Origin: Stenotrophomonas maltophilia
GTDB lineage: Bacteria; Pseudomonadota; Gammaproteobacteria; Xanthomonadales; Xanthomonadaceae
Length of the DNA: 64,000 bases
Direction: 5' to 3'
Assembly: GCF_039555535.1 (NCBI RefSeq)
Contig: NZ_CP154630.1
Coordinates: 4,229,001 to 4,293,000 of the forward strand
Shown: positions 1-9,915 of the stretch, piece after piece
Layout of the letters: every line of letters starts with the position of its first letter
How positions within the stretch are numbered: position 1 is the stretch's first letter
Notes under the pieces: generated by a model
Told to the model about the DNA's origin: nothing
The model's input: the letters and a program-made list of their open reading frames with translations, nothing else
Database searches by the model: none
Translations under genes and position numbers: made by a program

Positions 1-164
1 GATAACTCCGGCAATCTGGTGTAGGGAAACGTCTATTGTGCGGCCAGCGGGGGCCAGCGCCAACCGTTACAGGTGTTTTCAGTACGCACGCAGCCGGGAC
101 AGGCTGTTGCCCATGGGGTGCGGCCACGACCAGTCGGTAGCGTATTGTCCGGACGATGTCCGCT

Positions 165-680
165 TCATGTCGCCAGTGCGTCGGCCACCGGCTGCCAGGC
201 CACACGCAGGCGCGGCAACGACCAGGCCGCATTGGCCGGGCTGGTGGAAGGCAGCGCCAGCAGCCGGGGCGGGGCCTCCAGCCGTGGCAGCACCCAGCGC
301 TGGAACGCCAGCATCGATGCACCGCCGTTGCAACCGATCAGCTCCAGCTCAGGAAGGGAGGCGATCAATGCCGGCAGCGCATTGGGCACTTCCGTGCCGC
401 GCACGATGTGCGCATCCAGGCTGCCGCGACGTTCGCATTGGCCGATGACATCCCACAGGCCGACACCTGCCGCCTGCACTGCCTGCAACCGCTGCGCATA
501 CGGCAGGCCCGCATCAAACCCGCAGATATCAGCCATCAGCGACCAGAAACGATTGCGTGGATGGGCGTAGTAGCGCTGCTCCTGCAATGACGCCGCGCCC
601 GGCATCGAGCCCAGCAACAGCACCCGGCACTCCACGTTCACCTGCGCTTGCAGGCCGATGCACAACGTTGCTTCGCTCAC
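165..680 (-). CDS. DNA-deoxyinosine / uracil-DNA glycosylase family protein
   Basis: Predicted base-excision repair glycosylase that removes deaminated bases (hypoxanthine or uracil) from DNA in the cytoplasm. The motif GSMPGAASL followed by YYAHPRNRFW is the active-site region of the hypoxanthine-DNA-glycosylase branch of the UDG superfamily, and LPSTSPANA near the C-terminus fits the second conserved motif. About 171 aa, usual for the family. The frame is open up to 758; I chose the GTG at 680 because GGAGA lies just upstream, whereas the N-terminal extension looks unlike the family. An even shorter start near 638 is possible. It is divergent from ompW. Substrate specificity cannot be told from sequence. 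Confidence 0.8.
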   Translation of the reverse strand: MSEATLCIGLQAQVNVECRVLLLGSMPGAASLQEQRYYAHPRNRFWSLMADICGFDAGLPYAQRLQAVQAAGVGLWDVIGQCERRGSLDAHIVRGTEVPNALPALIASLPELELIGCNGGASMLAFQRWVLPRLEAPPRLLALPSTSPANAAWSLPRLRVAWQPVADALAT

Positions 681-866
681 ATCTTCTCCAACTGCATGAA
701 TGTCGGCGCGCGCGGAAAACCCCATGGAAACAGGCTTTTCGCACTGATCGCTGAACAAGGAAAACTATTTTTTAACGCGCGTCGGATTCGATTCATGTTG
801 AGGCGACTACGGTGTGCTCGCCCCGCAACCGGGGGCCCAAAACAAGAAACACTAGGAGATACCCCC

Positions 867-1502
867 ATGCGCTCCATCCGTATCCTGAGTCTCGCCCTGC
901 TGACCTCCGCCGCCTTCGCGCCGGCCGCTTTCGCCCAGGACAGCAGCTCCACCGATACCGCTTCGGGCAAGCATTTTGCCGTGGTTGGCGGCGTCGCGCT
1001 GCTGCAGCCGAAGAATGATCCGATCGACGGCATCAAGAAGGTCGATGGCGGTCCGGCGCCGACCGTCAGCTTCAGCTACTACATCAACGACAACTGGGCC
1101 GTTGAACTGTGGGGCGCCGCCGACAAGTTCGACCACAAGGTGAAGGGCCCGAACAATGCCCGTCTGGGCAACGTCGAGCAGCAGCCGGTCGCGCTGAGCG
1201 GCCAGTACCACTTCGGCCAGGCTGACAACGTGTTCCGTCCGTTCGTGGGCGTGGGCTACTACCAGTCCAGCTTCAGCAATGAAACGCTGGCTGACGGCAG
1301 CAGCTCCGACATCCGCCTCAAGGATGCCAAGGGTGTGATCGGCACCGTCGGCGTGGACATGAACATCAACTCCACCTGGTTCGCCCGTGCCGATGCCCGC
1401 TACATGCGTTCGCGTCCGGACGTGAAGGTCGGCGGCGAGAAGATCGGCGAAGCGAAGATGGATCCGTGGACCGTCGGCTTCGGCATCGGCGCCCGCTTCT
1501 GA
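867..1502 (+). CDS. ompW: OmpW family outer membrane protein
   Basis: Small eight-stranded outer-membrane beta-barrel of the OmpW family, 211 aa. The first 24 residues form a signal peptide (charged start, hydrophobic core, AFA-Q cleavage site). The mature part alternates aromatic and polar residues as in a barrel and ends with F, the usual C-terminal barrel-assembly signal. The upstream frame is open to 648, but the ATG at 867 has AGGAGA about 8 nt before it and directly starts the signal peptide. Family members form a narrow hydrophobic channel for small molecules; the substrate here is unknown. It is a single gene followed by its own hairpin terminator. Confidence 0.88.
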   Translation: MRSIRILSLALLTSAAFAPAAFAQDSSSTDTASGKHFAVVGGVALLQPKNDPIDGIKKVDGGPAPTVSFSYYINDNWAVELWGAADKFDHKVKGPNNARLGNVEQQPVALSGQYHFGQADNVFRPFVGVGYYQSSFSNETLADGSSSDIRLKDAKGVIGTVGVDMNINSTWFARADARYMRSRPDVKVGGEKIGEAKMDPWTVGFGIGARF

Positions 1503-1532
1503 TCCAGGCAGTACCGGCTTCATTGATGTAAC

Positions 1533-1562
1533 GCGACGGGCCCTGCGGGGCCCGTCGTCGTT
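1533..1562 (+). terminator. Intrinsic terminator of ompW
   Basis: Stem GACGGGCCC / GGGCCCGTC (1535-1543 and 1548-1556) with a TGCG loop, followed by a short T-containing tract. It lies 30 nt after the ompW stop. Confidence 0.7.
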
Positions 1563-1583
1563 TCCGTCACCTGCGTTCCGCCT

Positions 1584-1672
1584 GTAGAGCCGAGCCCATG
1601 CTCGGCTGCTTTTTTGTAGAGTCGAGCTTGCCCGGCCACCCAGAAAGCAGCCGAGCATGGGCTCGGCTCTAC
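1584..1672. repeat. SMAG repeat, two units in inverted orientation
   Basis: Two palindromic units (GTAGAGCCGAGC...GCTCGGC and its inverse) face each other across about 40 nt, with GTAG at one outer end and CTAC at the other. This matches the S. maltophilia GTAG (SMAG) REP-like family. A diverged GTAGAGTCGAGC lies between the units. It lies between ompW and glpD. Confidence 0.85.
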
Positions 1673-1694
1673 ATGAACAGGACACGGAGGCACG

Positions 1695-3182
1695 ATGCAC
1701 GAAGTCGACCTGCTGGTGATCGGTGGCGGCATCAACGGCGCTGGCATCGCCCGTGATGCGGCCGGCCGCGGCCTGCGGGTGCTGTTGTGCGAGCAGGATG
1801 ACCTGGCCGCGCACACCTCCAGCGCCAGCAGCAAGCTGATCCACGGCGGCCTGCGCTACCTGGAACAGGGCGAGTTCGGACTGGTGCGCAAGGCACTGGG
1901 TGAACGCGAAGTGGTACGCCGGCAGGCCCCTCATCTGGTCCGTCCGTTGCGCTTCGTACTGCCATGGGAACCCCACCTGCGACCGCGCTGGATGCTGCGC
2001 ACGGGCCTGTGGCTGTATGACCATCTCGGCCGGCGCAGCCCGGCGTTCCCCGCCTCGCGCGCACTGGACCTGCAACGCGACCCGCTCGGCCCCTGGCTCT
2101 CCCCGGATCTGCGGCAGGCCTTCAGCTACGCCGATGCGCAGGTCGACGACGCGCGGCTGGTGCTGCTCAATGCGTTGGACGCCGCCCAGCGTGGCGCACG
2201 GGTGCATGTGCGCAGCCGCTGCGTCGAACTGCGCCCTGTGCAGGGCCGTTGGCAGGCCACGCTGGAAGCCACCGACGGCCGGCAGCAAACGGTGATCGCC
2301 CACGCCGTTGCCAATGCGGCCGGTCCCTGGGCAGGAGGCCTGCTGGAACGGATGCAGGCGCGCGATGGCGGCCCTGCCCTGCGCCTGGTACAGGGCAGCC
2401 ACATCGTGCTGCGCCGGCCCTGGCCCGACGACAGTGCCTGCCTGCTTCAGCAACCCGATGGCCGCGTGGTGTTCCTGCTGCCCTTCGCCCACGACCACCT
2501 GCTGGTCGGCACCACCGACACCGACTACCGCGGCAACCCGGCCCGATGCAGCGTGCTGCCTTCCGAAGTGGACTATCTGTGCGAGGCCGCCAATCGCTAC
2601 CTGCGCGAACCCATCACCCCGGAAGACGTGGTCTGGCAGTTCGCAGGGGTTCGCCCGTTGCTGGCCGATCCGGACCCGCGTGCAGCGAAGCTGAGCCGTG
2701 ACTACCGCCTGCAACTGCAGTCCGGCCCGGCGCCTGCACTGCACGTGCTGGGCGGCAAGCTGACCACGTACCGGGTGCTGGCCGAAGAAGCGCTGGAGCT
2801 GCTGCGCCCTGCCCTGCTGCAGATGGGACCGGCATGGACAGCAGCGGGCCACCCGCTGCCGGGCAGCGACTGGGGCGACGCCGCGCAGGCGCACTCCCGC
2901 CTGCAGGCATTGGCACCGTGGCTGCCCTCCTGTACGGCGCAGCGTTGGGCCGAGGCCTACGGCAGCCGCAGTGCTGCGCTGCTGCAGGGCGCGCACGGCC
3001 TGGAAGATCTTGGCGAGGACCTTGGTGCGGGCCTGCACGCGCGCGAGGTCACCTTCCTGCGTGACCACGAATGGGCGCGTAGCGCTGAAGACGTGCTGTG
3101 GCGAAGGAGCAAGCTGGGATTGCGGCTGGACGCCGCCCAGGTGGCCCGGCTGCAGGCGTGGATGGGGCAACCCACCCTGTAG
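1695..3182 (+). CDS. glpD: Aerobic glycerol-3-phosphate dehydrogenase
   Basis: FAD-dependent inner-membrane enzyme that oxidises sn-glycerol-3-phosphate to dihydroxyacetone phosphate and passes electrons to the quinone pool. It is 495 aa, normal for GlpD. The N-terminal dinucleotide-binding motif GGGINGAGIARDAAGRG is followed by SSASSKLIHGGLRYLE, diagnostic of the family; GTTDTDY and GGKLTTYR lie in the middle and after it. GGAGG precedes the ATG. The next gene is glpK, so the two handle glycerol use, but no glpF or glpR lies here. Its TAG stop is formed by the GTAG end of the following SMAG repeat. Confidence 0.95.
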   Translation: MHEVDLLVIGGGINGAGIARDAAGRGLRVLLCEQDDLAAHTSSASSKLIHGGLRYLEQGEFGLVRKALGEREVVRRQAPHLVRPLRFVLPWEPHLRPRWMLRTGLWLYDHLGRRSPAFPASRALDLQRDPLGPWLSPDLRQAFSYADAQVDDARLVLLNALDAAQRGARVHVRSRCVELRPVQGRWQATLEATDGRQQTVIAHAVANAAGPWAGGLLERMQARDGGPALRLVQGSHIVLRRPWPDDSACLLQQPDGRVVFLLPFAHDHLLVGTTDTDYRGNPARCSVLPSEVDYLCEAANRYLREPITPEDVVWQFAGVRPLLADPDPRAAKLSRDYRLQLQSGPAPALHVLGGKLTTYRVLAEEALELLRPALLQMGPAWTAAGHPLPGSDWGDAAQAHSRLQALAPWLPSCTAQRWAEAYGSRSAALLQGAHGLEDLGEDLGAGLHAREVTFLRDHEWARSAEDVLWRRSKLGLRLDAAQVARLQAWMGQPTL

Positions 3183-3240
3183 AGCCGAGCCATGCTCGGC
3201 TGCGTTGTGCAAATGCGGCCGAGCATGGCTCGGCTCTACA
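3179..3240. repeat. SMAG repeat dimer overlapping the glpD stop codon
   Basis: GTAGAGCCGAGCCATGCTCGGC and its inverted copy ending GGCTCGGCTCTAC are separated by about 17 nt. The first GTAG supplies the TAG stop of glpD. The paired units could fold into a long hairpin in the glpD-glpK message. Confidence 0.85.
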
Positions 3241-3263
3241 GAGAGAAGGGTAAGTTACCCTGA

Positions 3264-4784
<1,521 letters not shown>

Positions 4785-4836
4785 AACTGCAATGCCGTGC
4801 CGTGCCGTGCCCGGCTACAGTACGTGGGTTGCCCCT

Positions 4837-4941
4837 GTAGAGCCGAGCCATGCTCGGCTGCCGTTGGTGGGGCGCCGCAAAAAAGCAGAGCCGAGCGTGG
4901 GCTCGGCTCTACAGGGAAGGCAGTGTCGACCAAGGTCGACA
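4837..4941. repeat. SMAG repeat dimer plus GTCGACC palindrome
   Basis: An inverted SMAG pair runs from GTAG at 4837 to CTAC at 4912 around a GCCGCAAAAAAGC spacer. A separate palindrome, TGTCGACC AA GGTCGACA, follows at about 4922-4940. Both lie between the convergent ends of glpK and the MetQ-like gene and could end transcription from both sides. Confidence 0.8.
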
Positions 4942-4973
4942 CCCAACATTTCAAATCAACAGGTCAGCCGCAA

Positions 4974-5768
4974 TCAGAACGCCGGCAGCACCGCGCCCTT
5001 GTACTTGGTCTCGATGAAAGCCTTCACCTGCGGGCTGGTCAGGGCCTTGGCCAGCTTCTGCACGCGGGCGTCGTCCTTGTTGTCCGGCCGCGCGACCAGG
5101 AAGTTCACGTACGGCGAATCCTTGCTCTCGATCGCCAGTGCGTCCTGGGTCGGGTTGAGGCCGGCGTCCAGCGCGTAGTTGGTGTTTATCAGGGCCAGGT
5201 CGACCTGGTCCAGCACGCGCGGCAGCATCGCCGAGTCCAGCTCGCGGAACTTCAGGTTCTTCGGGTTGGCGATGATGTCGCGCTGGGTCGACAGGGCGTT
5301 GGTCGGGTCCTTCAGCGCGATCACGCCGGCCTTGTGCAGCAGGATCAGCGCGCGGCTGTTGTTGCTCGGGTCGTTCGGGATCACTACGTCGGCGCCTTCG
5401 CGCAGCTCGGCCAGCGACTTGATCTTGCGTGAGTACGCACCGAACGGTTCGATGTGCACGCCGATCACCTTCACCAGGTCGGTCTTGCGGTCGCGGTTGT
5501 AGGCATCCAGGTACGGTTCGGTCTGGAAGTAGTTGGCGTCCACCTGCTTCTGCACCAGCTGGTCGTTGGGCTGCACGTAGTCGTTGAACACGCGCACGTC
5601 CAGGTCCACGCCTTCCTGCTTGAGGATCGGCTTGACCACCTCGAGGATCTCGGCGTGCGGCACGGCCGTGGCAGCCACCACCAGCTTCTGCGAGGGTTCG
5701 CCGGACTTGCCACAGGCGGTCAGGGCCAGCGCAGCGGCAAGCAGGGGCAGCAACAGGGTCTTCTTCAT
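4974..5768 (-). CDS. metQ: MetQ/NlpA-type methionine-binding lipoprotein
   Basis: Periplasmic substrate-binding lipoprotein of a MetNIQ-type ABC importer for methionine, 264 aa. The N-terminal signal ends in a lipobox (LALTAC, acylated Cys about residue 19). The family motifs ATAVPHAEILE, NDYVQPN, ANYFQTEPYLD, IPNDPSNNSRAL and LALINTNYA are all present. The gene lies 26 nt after a WYL regulator gene on the same strand. The usual partners metN (ATPase) and metI (permease) are not adjacent, so it may serve a transporter encoded elsewhere, or a related ligand. Confidence 0.9.
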   Translation of the reverse strand: MKKTLLLPLLAAALALTACGKSGEPSQKLVVAATAVPHAEILEVVKPILKQEGVDLDVRVFNDYVQPNDQLVQKQVDANYFQTEPYLDAYNRDRKTDLVKVIGVHIEPFGAYSRKIKSLAELREGADVVIPNDPSNNSRALILLHKAGVIALKDPTNALSTQRDIIANPKNLKFRELDSAMLPRVLDQVDLALINTNYALDAGLNPTQDALAIESKDSPYVNFLVARPDNKDDARVQKLAKALTSPQVKAFIETKYKGAVLPAF

Positions 5769-5794
5769 GGGCGGAGGGGTTCTCGGGGGGAGTG

Positions 5795-6766
5795 TCAGGA
5801 TTTTTCGTAGTTGCTCAGGGCCAGCTCGAGCAGCGCCTTGGCCTGCTCGCGCAGCATCACCGGCTCGACGATCTCGGCATCCGAGCCGTAGTGCAGCACG
5901 TCCATCAGCAGCTCGCGGGAGACGCTGTACGGCACCTTCAGTTCATAGCGGCCATCGGCCAGGAAGCGGCCCTGCTGCTTGGAGTGCCAGTGCTCGTCGG
6001 CCACCCAGCGCGCGGCCTTGGCACTGAACAGGATGGTCGCCCAGCCCTTCGGTGCGCCGGAGAAGATGCCGTAGCTGGCACCCAGCTGCTCGTCCAGCTC
6101 GCTGTCGGCCACGTCGCGGGCAGTACTGTCGACCACCCGCGCCTTGTGGATGCGGTCCACGGCGAAGCTGCGCAGGGCTTCGCGGTCATGGTCCCAGGCA
6201 TCCAGGTACCAGTTGTCGCGGTAATGGGTCAGGCGCTGCGGCGAGACGGTGCGCTTGGTCGGCTCGTCGGTGGAACGGGCACGGTACTCGAACGCCAGCT
6301 GGCGGCGCTCCAGCACCGCCGAGGCCACGCTGCGGAAGCTGCCTTCATCGAACTTGCGTCCGCGGTGCGGGATTACCCGCACACGGTCCACCGGCCAGTT
6401 GGAGACACCGGCCTGGGCTGCCAGCAGGCTCTCGATACGCTGCTGCAGCGGCGCCAGCACCGAGGACAGCACGCCGCCGCCGGTCCGCGCCAGCAGGTGC
6501 TGCGAGGCCAGCAGGGCATGCAGCTCCTCCGAGCTGAGCCACAGGCCGGGCAGCTCGAAGCGGTCGCTCTCGTCGGCCTGGTAGCGGAAGCCGGCCTCGC
6601 CGTCGCCCTCGATCGGTGCCATCAGCGCATCGCGCAGGAAGGCCAGGTCGCGGTAGACGGTGGCACGGGAACAACCGAGCTTGTCCTGCAGGGTCGCCAC
6701 CGTCACCGGATAGCGCGCGGACTTGAGCAGACGATGCAGGGCGGTGATGCGTTCGTATCGGTCCAT
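5795..6766 (-). CDS. HTH/WYL-domain transcriptional regulator (YafY type)
   Basis: Cytoplasmic transcription factor of 323 aa. An N-terminal DeoR-like winged helix (MDRYERITALHRLLK, then LGCSRATVYRDLAFLRDAL, residues 1-65) is followed by a WYL ligand-sensing region, visible as YRDNWYLDAWDHDREALRSFAVDRI at about residues 190-215, and a C-terminal WCX extension. The frame is open well upstream; I chose the ATG at 6766 because it begins the conserved HTH. It probably forms an operon with the downstream MetQ-like gene and could regulate it. It is divergent from a lipoprotein gene. Confidence 0.87.
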   Translation of the reverse strand: MDRYERITALHRLLKSARYPVTVATLQDKLGCSRATVYRDLAFLRDALMAPIEGDGEAGFRYQADESDRFELPGLWLSSEELHALLASQHLLARTGGGVLSSVLAPLQQRIESLLAAQAGVSNWPVDRVRVIPHRGRKFDEGSFRSVASAVLERRQLAFEYRARSTDEPTKRTVSPQRLTHYRDNWYLDAWDHDREALRSFAVDRIHKARVVDSTARDVADSELDEQLGASYGIFSGAPKGWATILFSAKAARWVADEHWHSKQQGRFLADGRYELKVPYSVSRELLMDVLHYGSDAEIVEPVMLREQAKALLELALSNYEKS

Positions 6767-6847
6767 ACCCCCGATTATGTCCGAGTCGCGGGTCTTGTGT
6801 GGGACGTTTGGGCTATCGTGGTCGCCCCCACCCCCATGGAACGCCCG

Positions 6848-7450
6848 ATGCGCCGGTTGCCCGCCCTGTCCCTGCTGGCCTGCCTGCTGCTGGCTGCCTG
6901 CGATCGCGCGCCGGCGCCGGCCAGCACCGGAGCCCCCGTGCCCGCAGCAGATCCGGCGCAGGCCGTATTGGGCGCCAGCCAGCGCTTTGCGGCCCTGAAT
7001 AGTTTCCATGCCGAGCTGGAGGTGCTGGGCGCACCGCAGCCGGTACGCAGCGCCATGGACTTCGTCGCCCCCGACCGCTTCCGGGTGCAGACCCCGGGCG
7101 GGCCGCAGACGATCATTGGCGACACCATGTTCCTGCAGGCCGACGGCGCGATCCGCCAGGTTCCCACCCCGCCGGGCCTGCTGGAGCAGTGGCGCAATCC
7201 ATTGCCGGCCGACGCCCTGCCTGCCGACCTGCAGGCCGAGGATCTGGGCAGCCAATCGCTGGATGGGATCCAGACCCGTCACTACCGCCTGCGCGGCGCG
7301 CAGCCCGGCGAACGCCTGGAGTACTGGGTGGACGCCCAGGGCCTGCCGAGGCAGATCGTGCGCAGCGGCGACAGCAATGGCCGCAGTTTCCAGCTGCGCC
7401 TGCGCTATTCGCGCTTCAACGACCCGGCATTGCGTATCGATCTGCCCTGA
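6848..7450 (+). CDS. LolA-like outer membrane lipoprotein
   Basis: Predicted lipoprotein of 200 aa. The signal peptide ends in the lipobox LLLAAC, followed by a proline/alanine-rich linker. The rest (FAALNSFHAELEVLG, MDFVAPDRFRVQTP, TMFLQADGAIRQV, YWVDAQGLPRQIV) has the alternating pattern and sequence style of the LolA/LolB half-barrel superfamily, which binds lipids or other hydrophobic ligands. I prefer the ATG at 6848 because GGA lies 7 nt before it; an ATG at 6836 adds four residues. It is followed 106 nt later by a DUF481 gene. The exact ligand is unknown. Confidence 0.68.
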   Translation: MRRLPALSLLACLLLAACDRAPAPASTGAPVPAADPAQAVLGASQRFAALNSFHAELEVLGAPQPVRSAMDFVAPDRFRVQTPGGPQTIIGDTMFLQADGAIRQVPTPPGLLEQWRNPLPADALPADLQAEDLGSQSLDGIQTRHYRLRGAQPGERLEYWVDAQGLPRQIVRSGDSNGRSFQLRLRYSRFNDPALRIDLP

Positions 7451-7556
7451 ATGGGCGTTCGCGGCAACGTCTGCTGAAGCGCGCCTTGGATCGATTCGGA
7501 CCGCCATCACGCTTCCAGTATCATCACCGGCTGTCAACCGCTTCGGAGAAGCCCCG

Positions 7557-8333
7557 ATGTCCCTGCGCGTGTCCCTGCTGATCCCCCTGCTGCTGTGCGC
7601 GCCGCTCGCGTATGCACAGGATGCCTCCGAACTGGCGGCGATGTCTTCGCCGTGGAGCGGCAGTGGCGGCGAGCTCGGCTTCGCCTCGGCACGCGGCAAC
7701 AGCAGCACCGAGAGCTTCAACGGCCGCCTGCGCCTGCGCTACACCGACGGCGACTGGGTGCACAGCATGGACCTGGCCGGCCTGCGTTCCAGCTCCAAGG
7801 TGACCGAGACCCGCGACGACGGCACCACCACCCGCCGCAACAACACCACCGCCAACCGCTACACCGGCAGTGCCGGCAGCGCGCTGCAGCTGGGCGAGCA
7901 CCGCCAGCTGACCGCGACGGTACGTACCGAGCGCGACGATTTCGCCACCTACGACCGCCAGAGCTCGTTCGGCCTGGGTTACGGCACCCGCCTGTGGAAC
8001 ACCGAGCGCTTCTCGTTCGACGCGCAGATCGGCCCCGGTGTGCGCCGCACCCACAGCACCGAGGACGACCGCACCCGCACCGGCATGATCGGCCGCGGCC
8101 TGTTCGACATGAAGTACTCGCTGACCGACAACACCGACCTGGTCAACACCCTGCTGGTCGAATCCGGTTCGTACAACACCTTCGGCCAGAACGACTTCGG
8201 CGTGTCGGTGAGCATGAACGAGCATCTGGCGCTGAAGGCCGGCTGGCAGGCGCGTTACAACAGTGACGTGGCCGAGGACAAGCGCAAGACCGATACGCTG
8301 ACCACGATGAACGTGGTCTACAAGTTCAAGTAA
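7557..8333 (+). CDS. DUF481 outer-membrane barrel protein (YdiY-like)
   Basis: Secreted protein of 258 aa with a signal peptide (cleavage around AYAQ-D) and a long series of amphipathic strands (GELGFASARGNSSTESFNGRLRLRY, NTTANRYTGSAGS, GLGYGTRLWNTERFSFDAQIGPGVR) ending in VYKFK. This is the DUF481 family, a putative salt-induced outer-membrane barrel. GGAGAA precedes the ATG. It may be co-transcribed with the upstream lipoprotein and is followed by a clear terminator. Function is unknown. Confidence 0.85.
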   Translation: MSLRVSLLIPLLLCAPLAYAQDASELAAMSSPWSGSGGELGFASARGNSSTESFNGRLRLRYTDGDWVHSMDLAGLRSSSKVTETRDDGTTTRRNNTTANRYTGSAGSALQLGEHRQLTATVRTERDDFATYDRQSSFGLGYGTRLWNTERFSFDAQIGPGVRRTHSTEDDRTRTGMIGRGLFDMKYSLTDNTDLVNTLLVESGSYNTFGQNDFGVSVSMNEHLALKAGWQARYNSDVAEDKRKTDTLTTMNVVYKFK

Positions 8334-8337
8334 GCAG

Positions 8338-8394
8338 AACGGGCGCCAAGGCGCCCGTTTCTCTTTCCCGGTAGGCGCCCACCTTGGTGGGCAC
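8338..8394. terminator. Intrinsic terminator after DUF481 gene, then a short SMAG-type palindrome
   Basis: The hairpin ACGGGCGCC AAG GCGCCCGT with the T-rich tail TTCTCTTT (8339-8362) ends the DUF481 transcript. Directly after it, GTAGGCGCCCACC TT GGTGGGCAC (8371-8394) is a GTAG-led palindrome of another SMAG subfamily type. hemC ends convergently at 8407. Confidence 0.75.
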
Positions 8395-8406
8395 GATCCA
8401 GCGACC

Positions 8407-9318
8407 TCAGACGTTCAACAGCTCGCCGGCGCCATCGTCCAGCAGCAGCTTCGCCAAGCGCTGGCCCAGGCCTTCCGGGTCGCTGGCCGGACCCACGGCC
8501 TCGGCGCGCACCGCACGGCCGTCACTGGCGCTGCCGACCAGGCCCTGCAGGTGCAGGTCATCCCCCTGCCACTGCGCGATGGCCGCCACCGGCACGTGGC
8601 AACTGCCATGCAACGCACGATTCATCGCCCGCTCGGCTTCCACGCAGGCACGCGTAGCCGCATCGTCCAGGCCGGCGAACAGCGCCATCAGGCGCGCATT
8701 GCCTCCATCACACTCCACCGCCACCGCGCCCTGCGCCGGGGCCGGCAGCCACTGCGGCGGCTGCAGGCGCGCGACGATGCGTTCGCCCAGGCCCAGCCGT
8801 TCCAGCCCGGCCACCGCCAGCACGATGGCGTCGTAACCACCGTTGTCGAGCTTGGCCAGGCGGGTGTTGACGTTGCCGCGCAGGTCCAGCAGTTCCAGGT
8901 CCGGGCGCAGCGCGCGCAGCTGGGCCTGGCGGCGCAGCGACGAGGTTCCGACCCGCGCACCGATCGGCAACGCGTCCAGCGAGGCATACAGGTTGGAAAC
9001 AAAGCCATCGGCCGGATCGTGGCGGGTCAGCATCGCCGGCAGCGCGAATGGCGCGTCCAGTTCCATCGGCACGTCCTTCAACGAATGCACCGCGCAGTCG
9101 GCCTCGCCACGCAGCATGGCCAGCTCCAGTTCCTTCAGGAACAGGCCCTTGCCACCGATGGCGGCCAGCGAGCGGTCGAGCACTTCGTCACCGCGGGTGC
9201 TCATCGGCACCAGTTCCACATGCAGGCCGGGGTGGGCCTGGCGCAGGCGGTCGGCGACGTGTTCGCTCTGCCAGAGGGCGAGCGGGCTCTTGCGGGTGGC
9301 GATGCGGACGGTTTCCAT
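8407..9318 (-). CDS. hemC: Hydroxymethylbilane synthase (porphobilinogen deaminase)
   Basis: Cytoplasmic tetrapyrrole-pathway enzyme that joins four porphobilinogen molecules into hydroxymethylbilane. It is 303 aa, normal length. Seen motifs: [12 protein letters not shown] at the N-terminus, [29 protein letters not shown] with the catalytic Asp, [34 protein letters not shown], and HGSCHVPV, whose Cys should carry the dipyrromethane cofactor. The ATG at 9318 begins the conserved core; the open frame beyond it is repeat DNA. The order algZ-algR-hemC on one strand is also seen in pseudomonads, although here nearly 600 nt of repeats separate hemC from algR. Confidence 0.96.
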   Translation of the reverse strand: METVRIATRKSPLALWQSEHVADRLRQAHPGLHVELVPMSTRGDEVLDRSLAAIGGKGLFLKELELAMLRGEADCAVHSLKDVPMELDAPFALPAMLTRHDPADGFVSNLYASLDALPIGARVGTSSLRRQAQLRALRPDLELLDLRGNVNTRLAKLDNGGYDAIVLAVAGLERLGLGERIVARLQPPQWLPAPAQGAVAVECDGGNARLMALFAGLDDAATRACVEAERAMNRALHGSCHVPVAAIAQWQGDDLHLQGLVGSASDGRAVRAEAVGPASDPEGLGQRLAKLLLDDGAGELLNV

Positions 9319-9584
9319 CCGGTCATTATCGCGCCTTCGGCGCGGATACGGCCAACGGCGGAGCCCCTCGTGGCTGGGGCTATCAAAGCAAAAGCCGTGC
9401 TTGGCCGGGGCGGCGGGGTCATGCGGGGACGCCGTGAACCCATCCGTGGGGGCTTGGCCGCGGCATCCATGCCGCGGACACCCCCGCGAACCCACCCCGC
9501 CCGACCCCTGACAGTTTCCCTGCGTGTCAGCCACGGAAGATCAAAAGAAAAAAGCAGAAGCAAAGGCAACAGCTGGCGGCTTCC

Positions 9585-9625
9585 GGGGTCAGATCCCTTT
9601 TCCGCAGGAAAAGGGATCTGACCCC
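9585..9625. repeat. Perfect 17-bp inverted repeat
   Basis: GGGGTCAGATCCCTTTT at 9585-9601 pairs exactly with AAAAGGGATCTGACCCC at 9609-9625 around a 7-nt loop. It can form a stable hairpin on either strand. It could end the algR transcript or be a dispersed repeat family member. Confidence 0.85.
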
Positions 9626-9681
9626 TCTTTCCCACCCGACAACACCAACGCCTTTGCCGTCCGACGCAGGAGACAACGAGA

Positions 9682-9789
9682 GGGTTGGGCCGGGGTGGGG
9701 TGGCGGGATCGTTGGCGCCATGGATGGCGCCATCGAGCTTACAGGGATGTACTTGCAGCGTGTCCCGCCACCCCACCCCGGCCCGACCC
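9682..9789. repeat. Long inverted repeat, 27-bp arms, with a nested hairpin
   Basis: Arms 9682-9708 and 9763-9789 are complementary at 26 of 27 positions (GGGTTGGGCCGGGGTGGGG... and its inverse). The 54-nt loop itself contains the palindrome GGCGCCAT GG ATGGCGCC near 9713-9730. It resembles a REP/MITE-like element; no coding capacity. Confidence 0.8.
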
Positions 9790-9817
9790 AGCACGTAGCA
9801 ACACCGAGCCATGAAAC

Positions 9818-9868
<51 letters not shown>

Positions 9869-9915
9869 TTCGATGTTGCTCGCAAGCAGTCGCGGCCGCA
9901 GGCCGCGCGGAACAC

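Noticed and set aside
852-3212. A 786-codon minus-strand reading frame opposite ompW and glpD
   Set aside because: It is antisense to two well-supported genes; its product is low-complexity and matches no family. Long antisense frames are expected in high-GC DNA.
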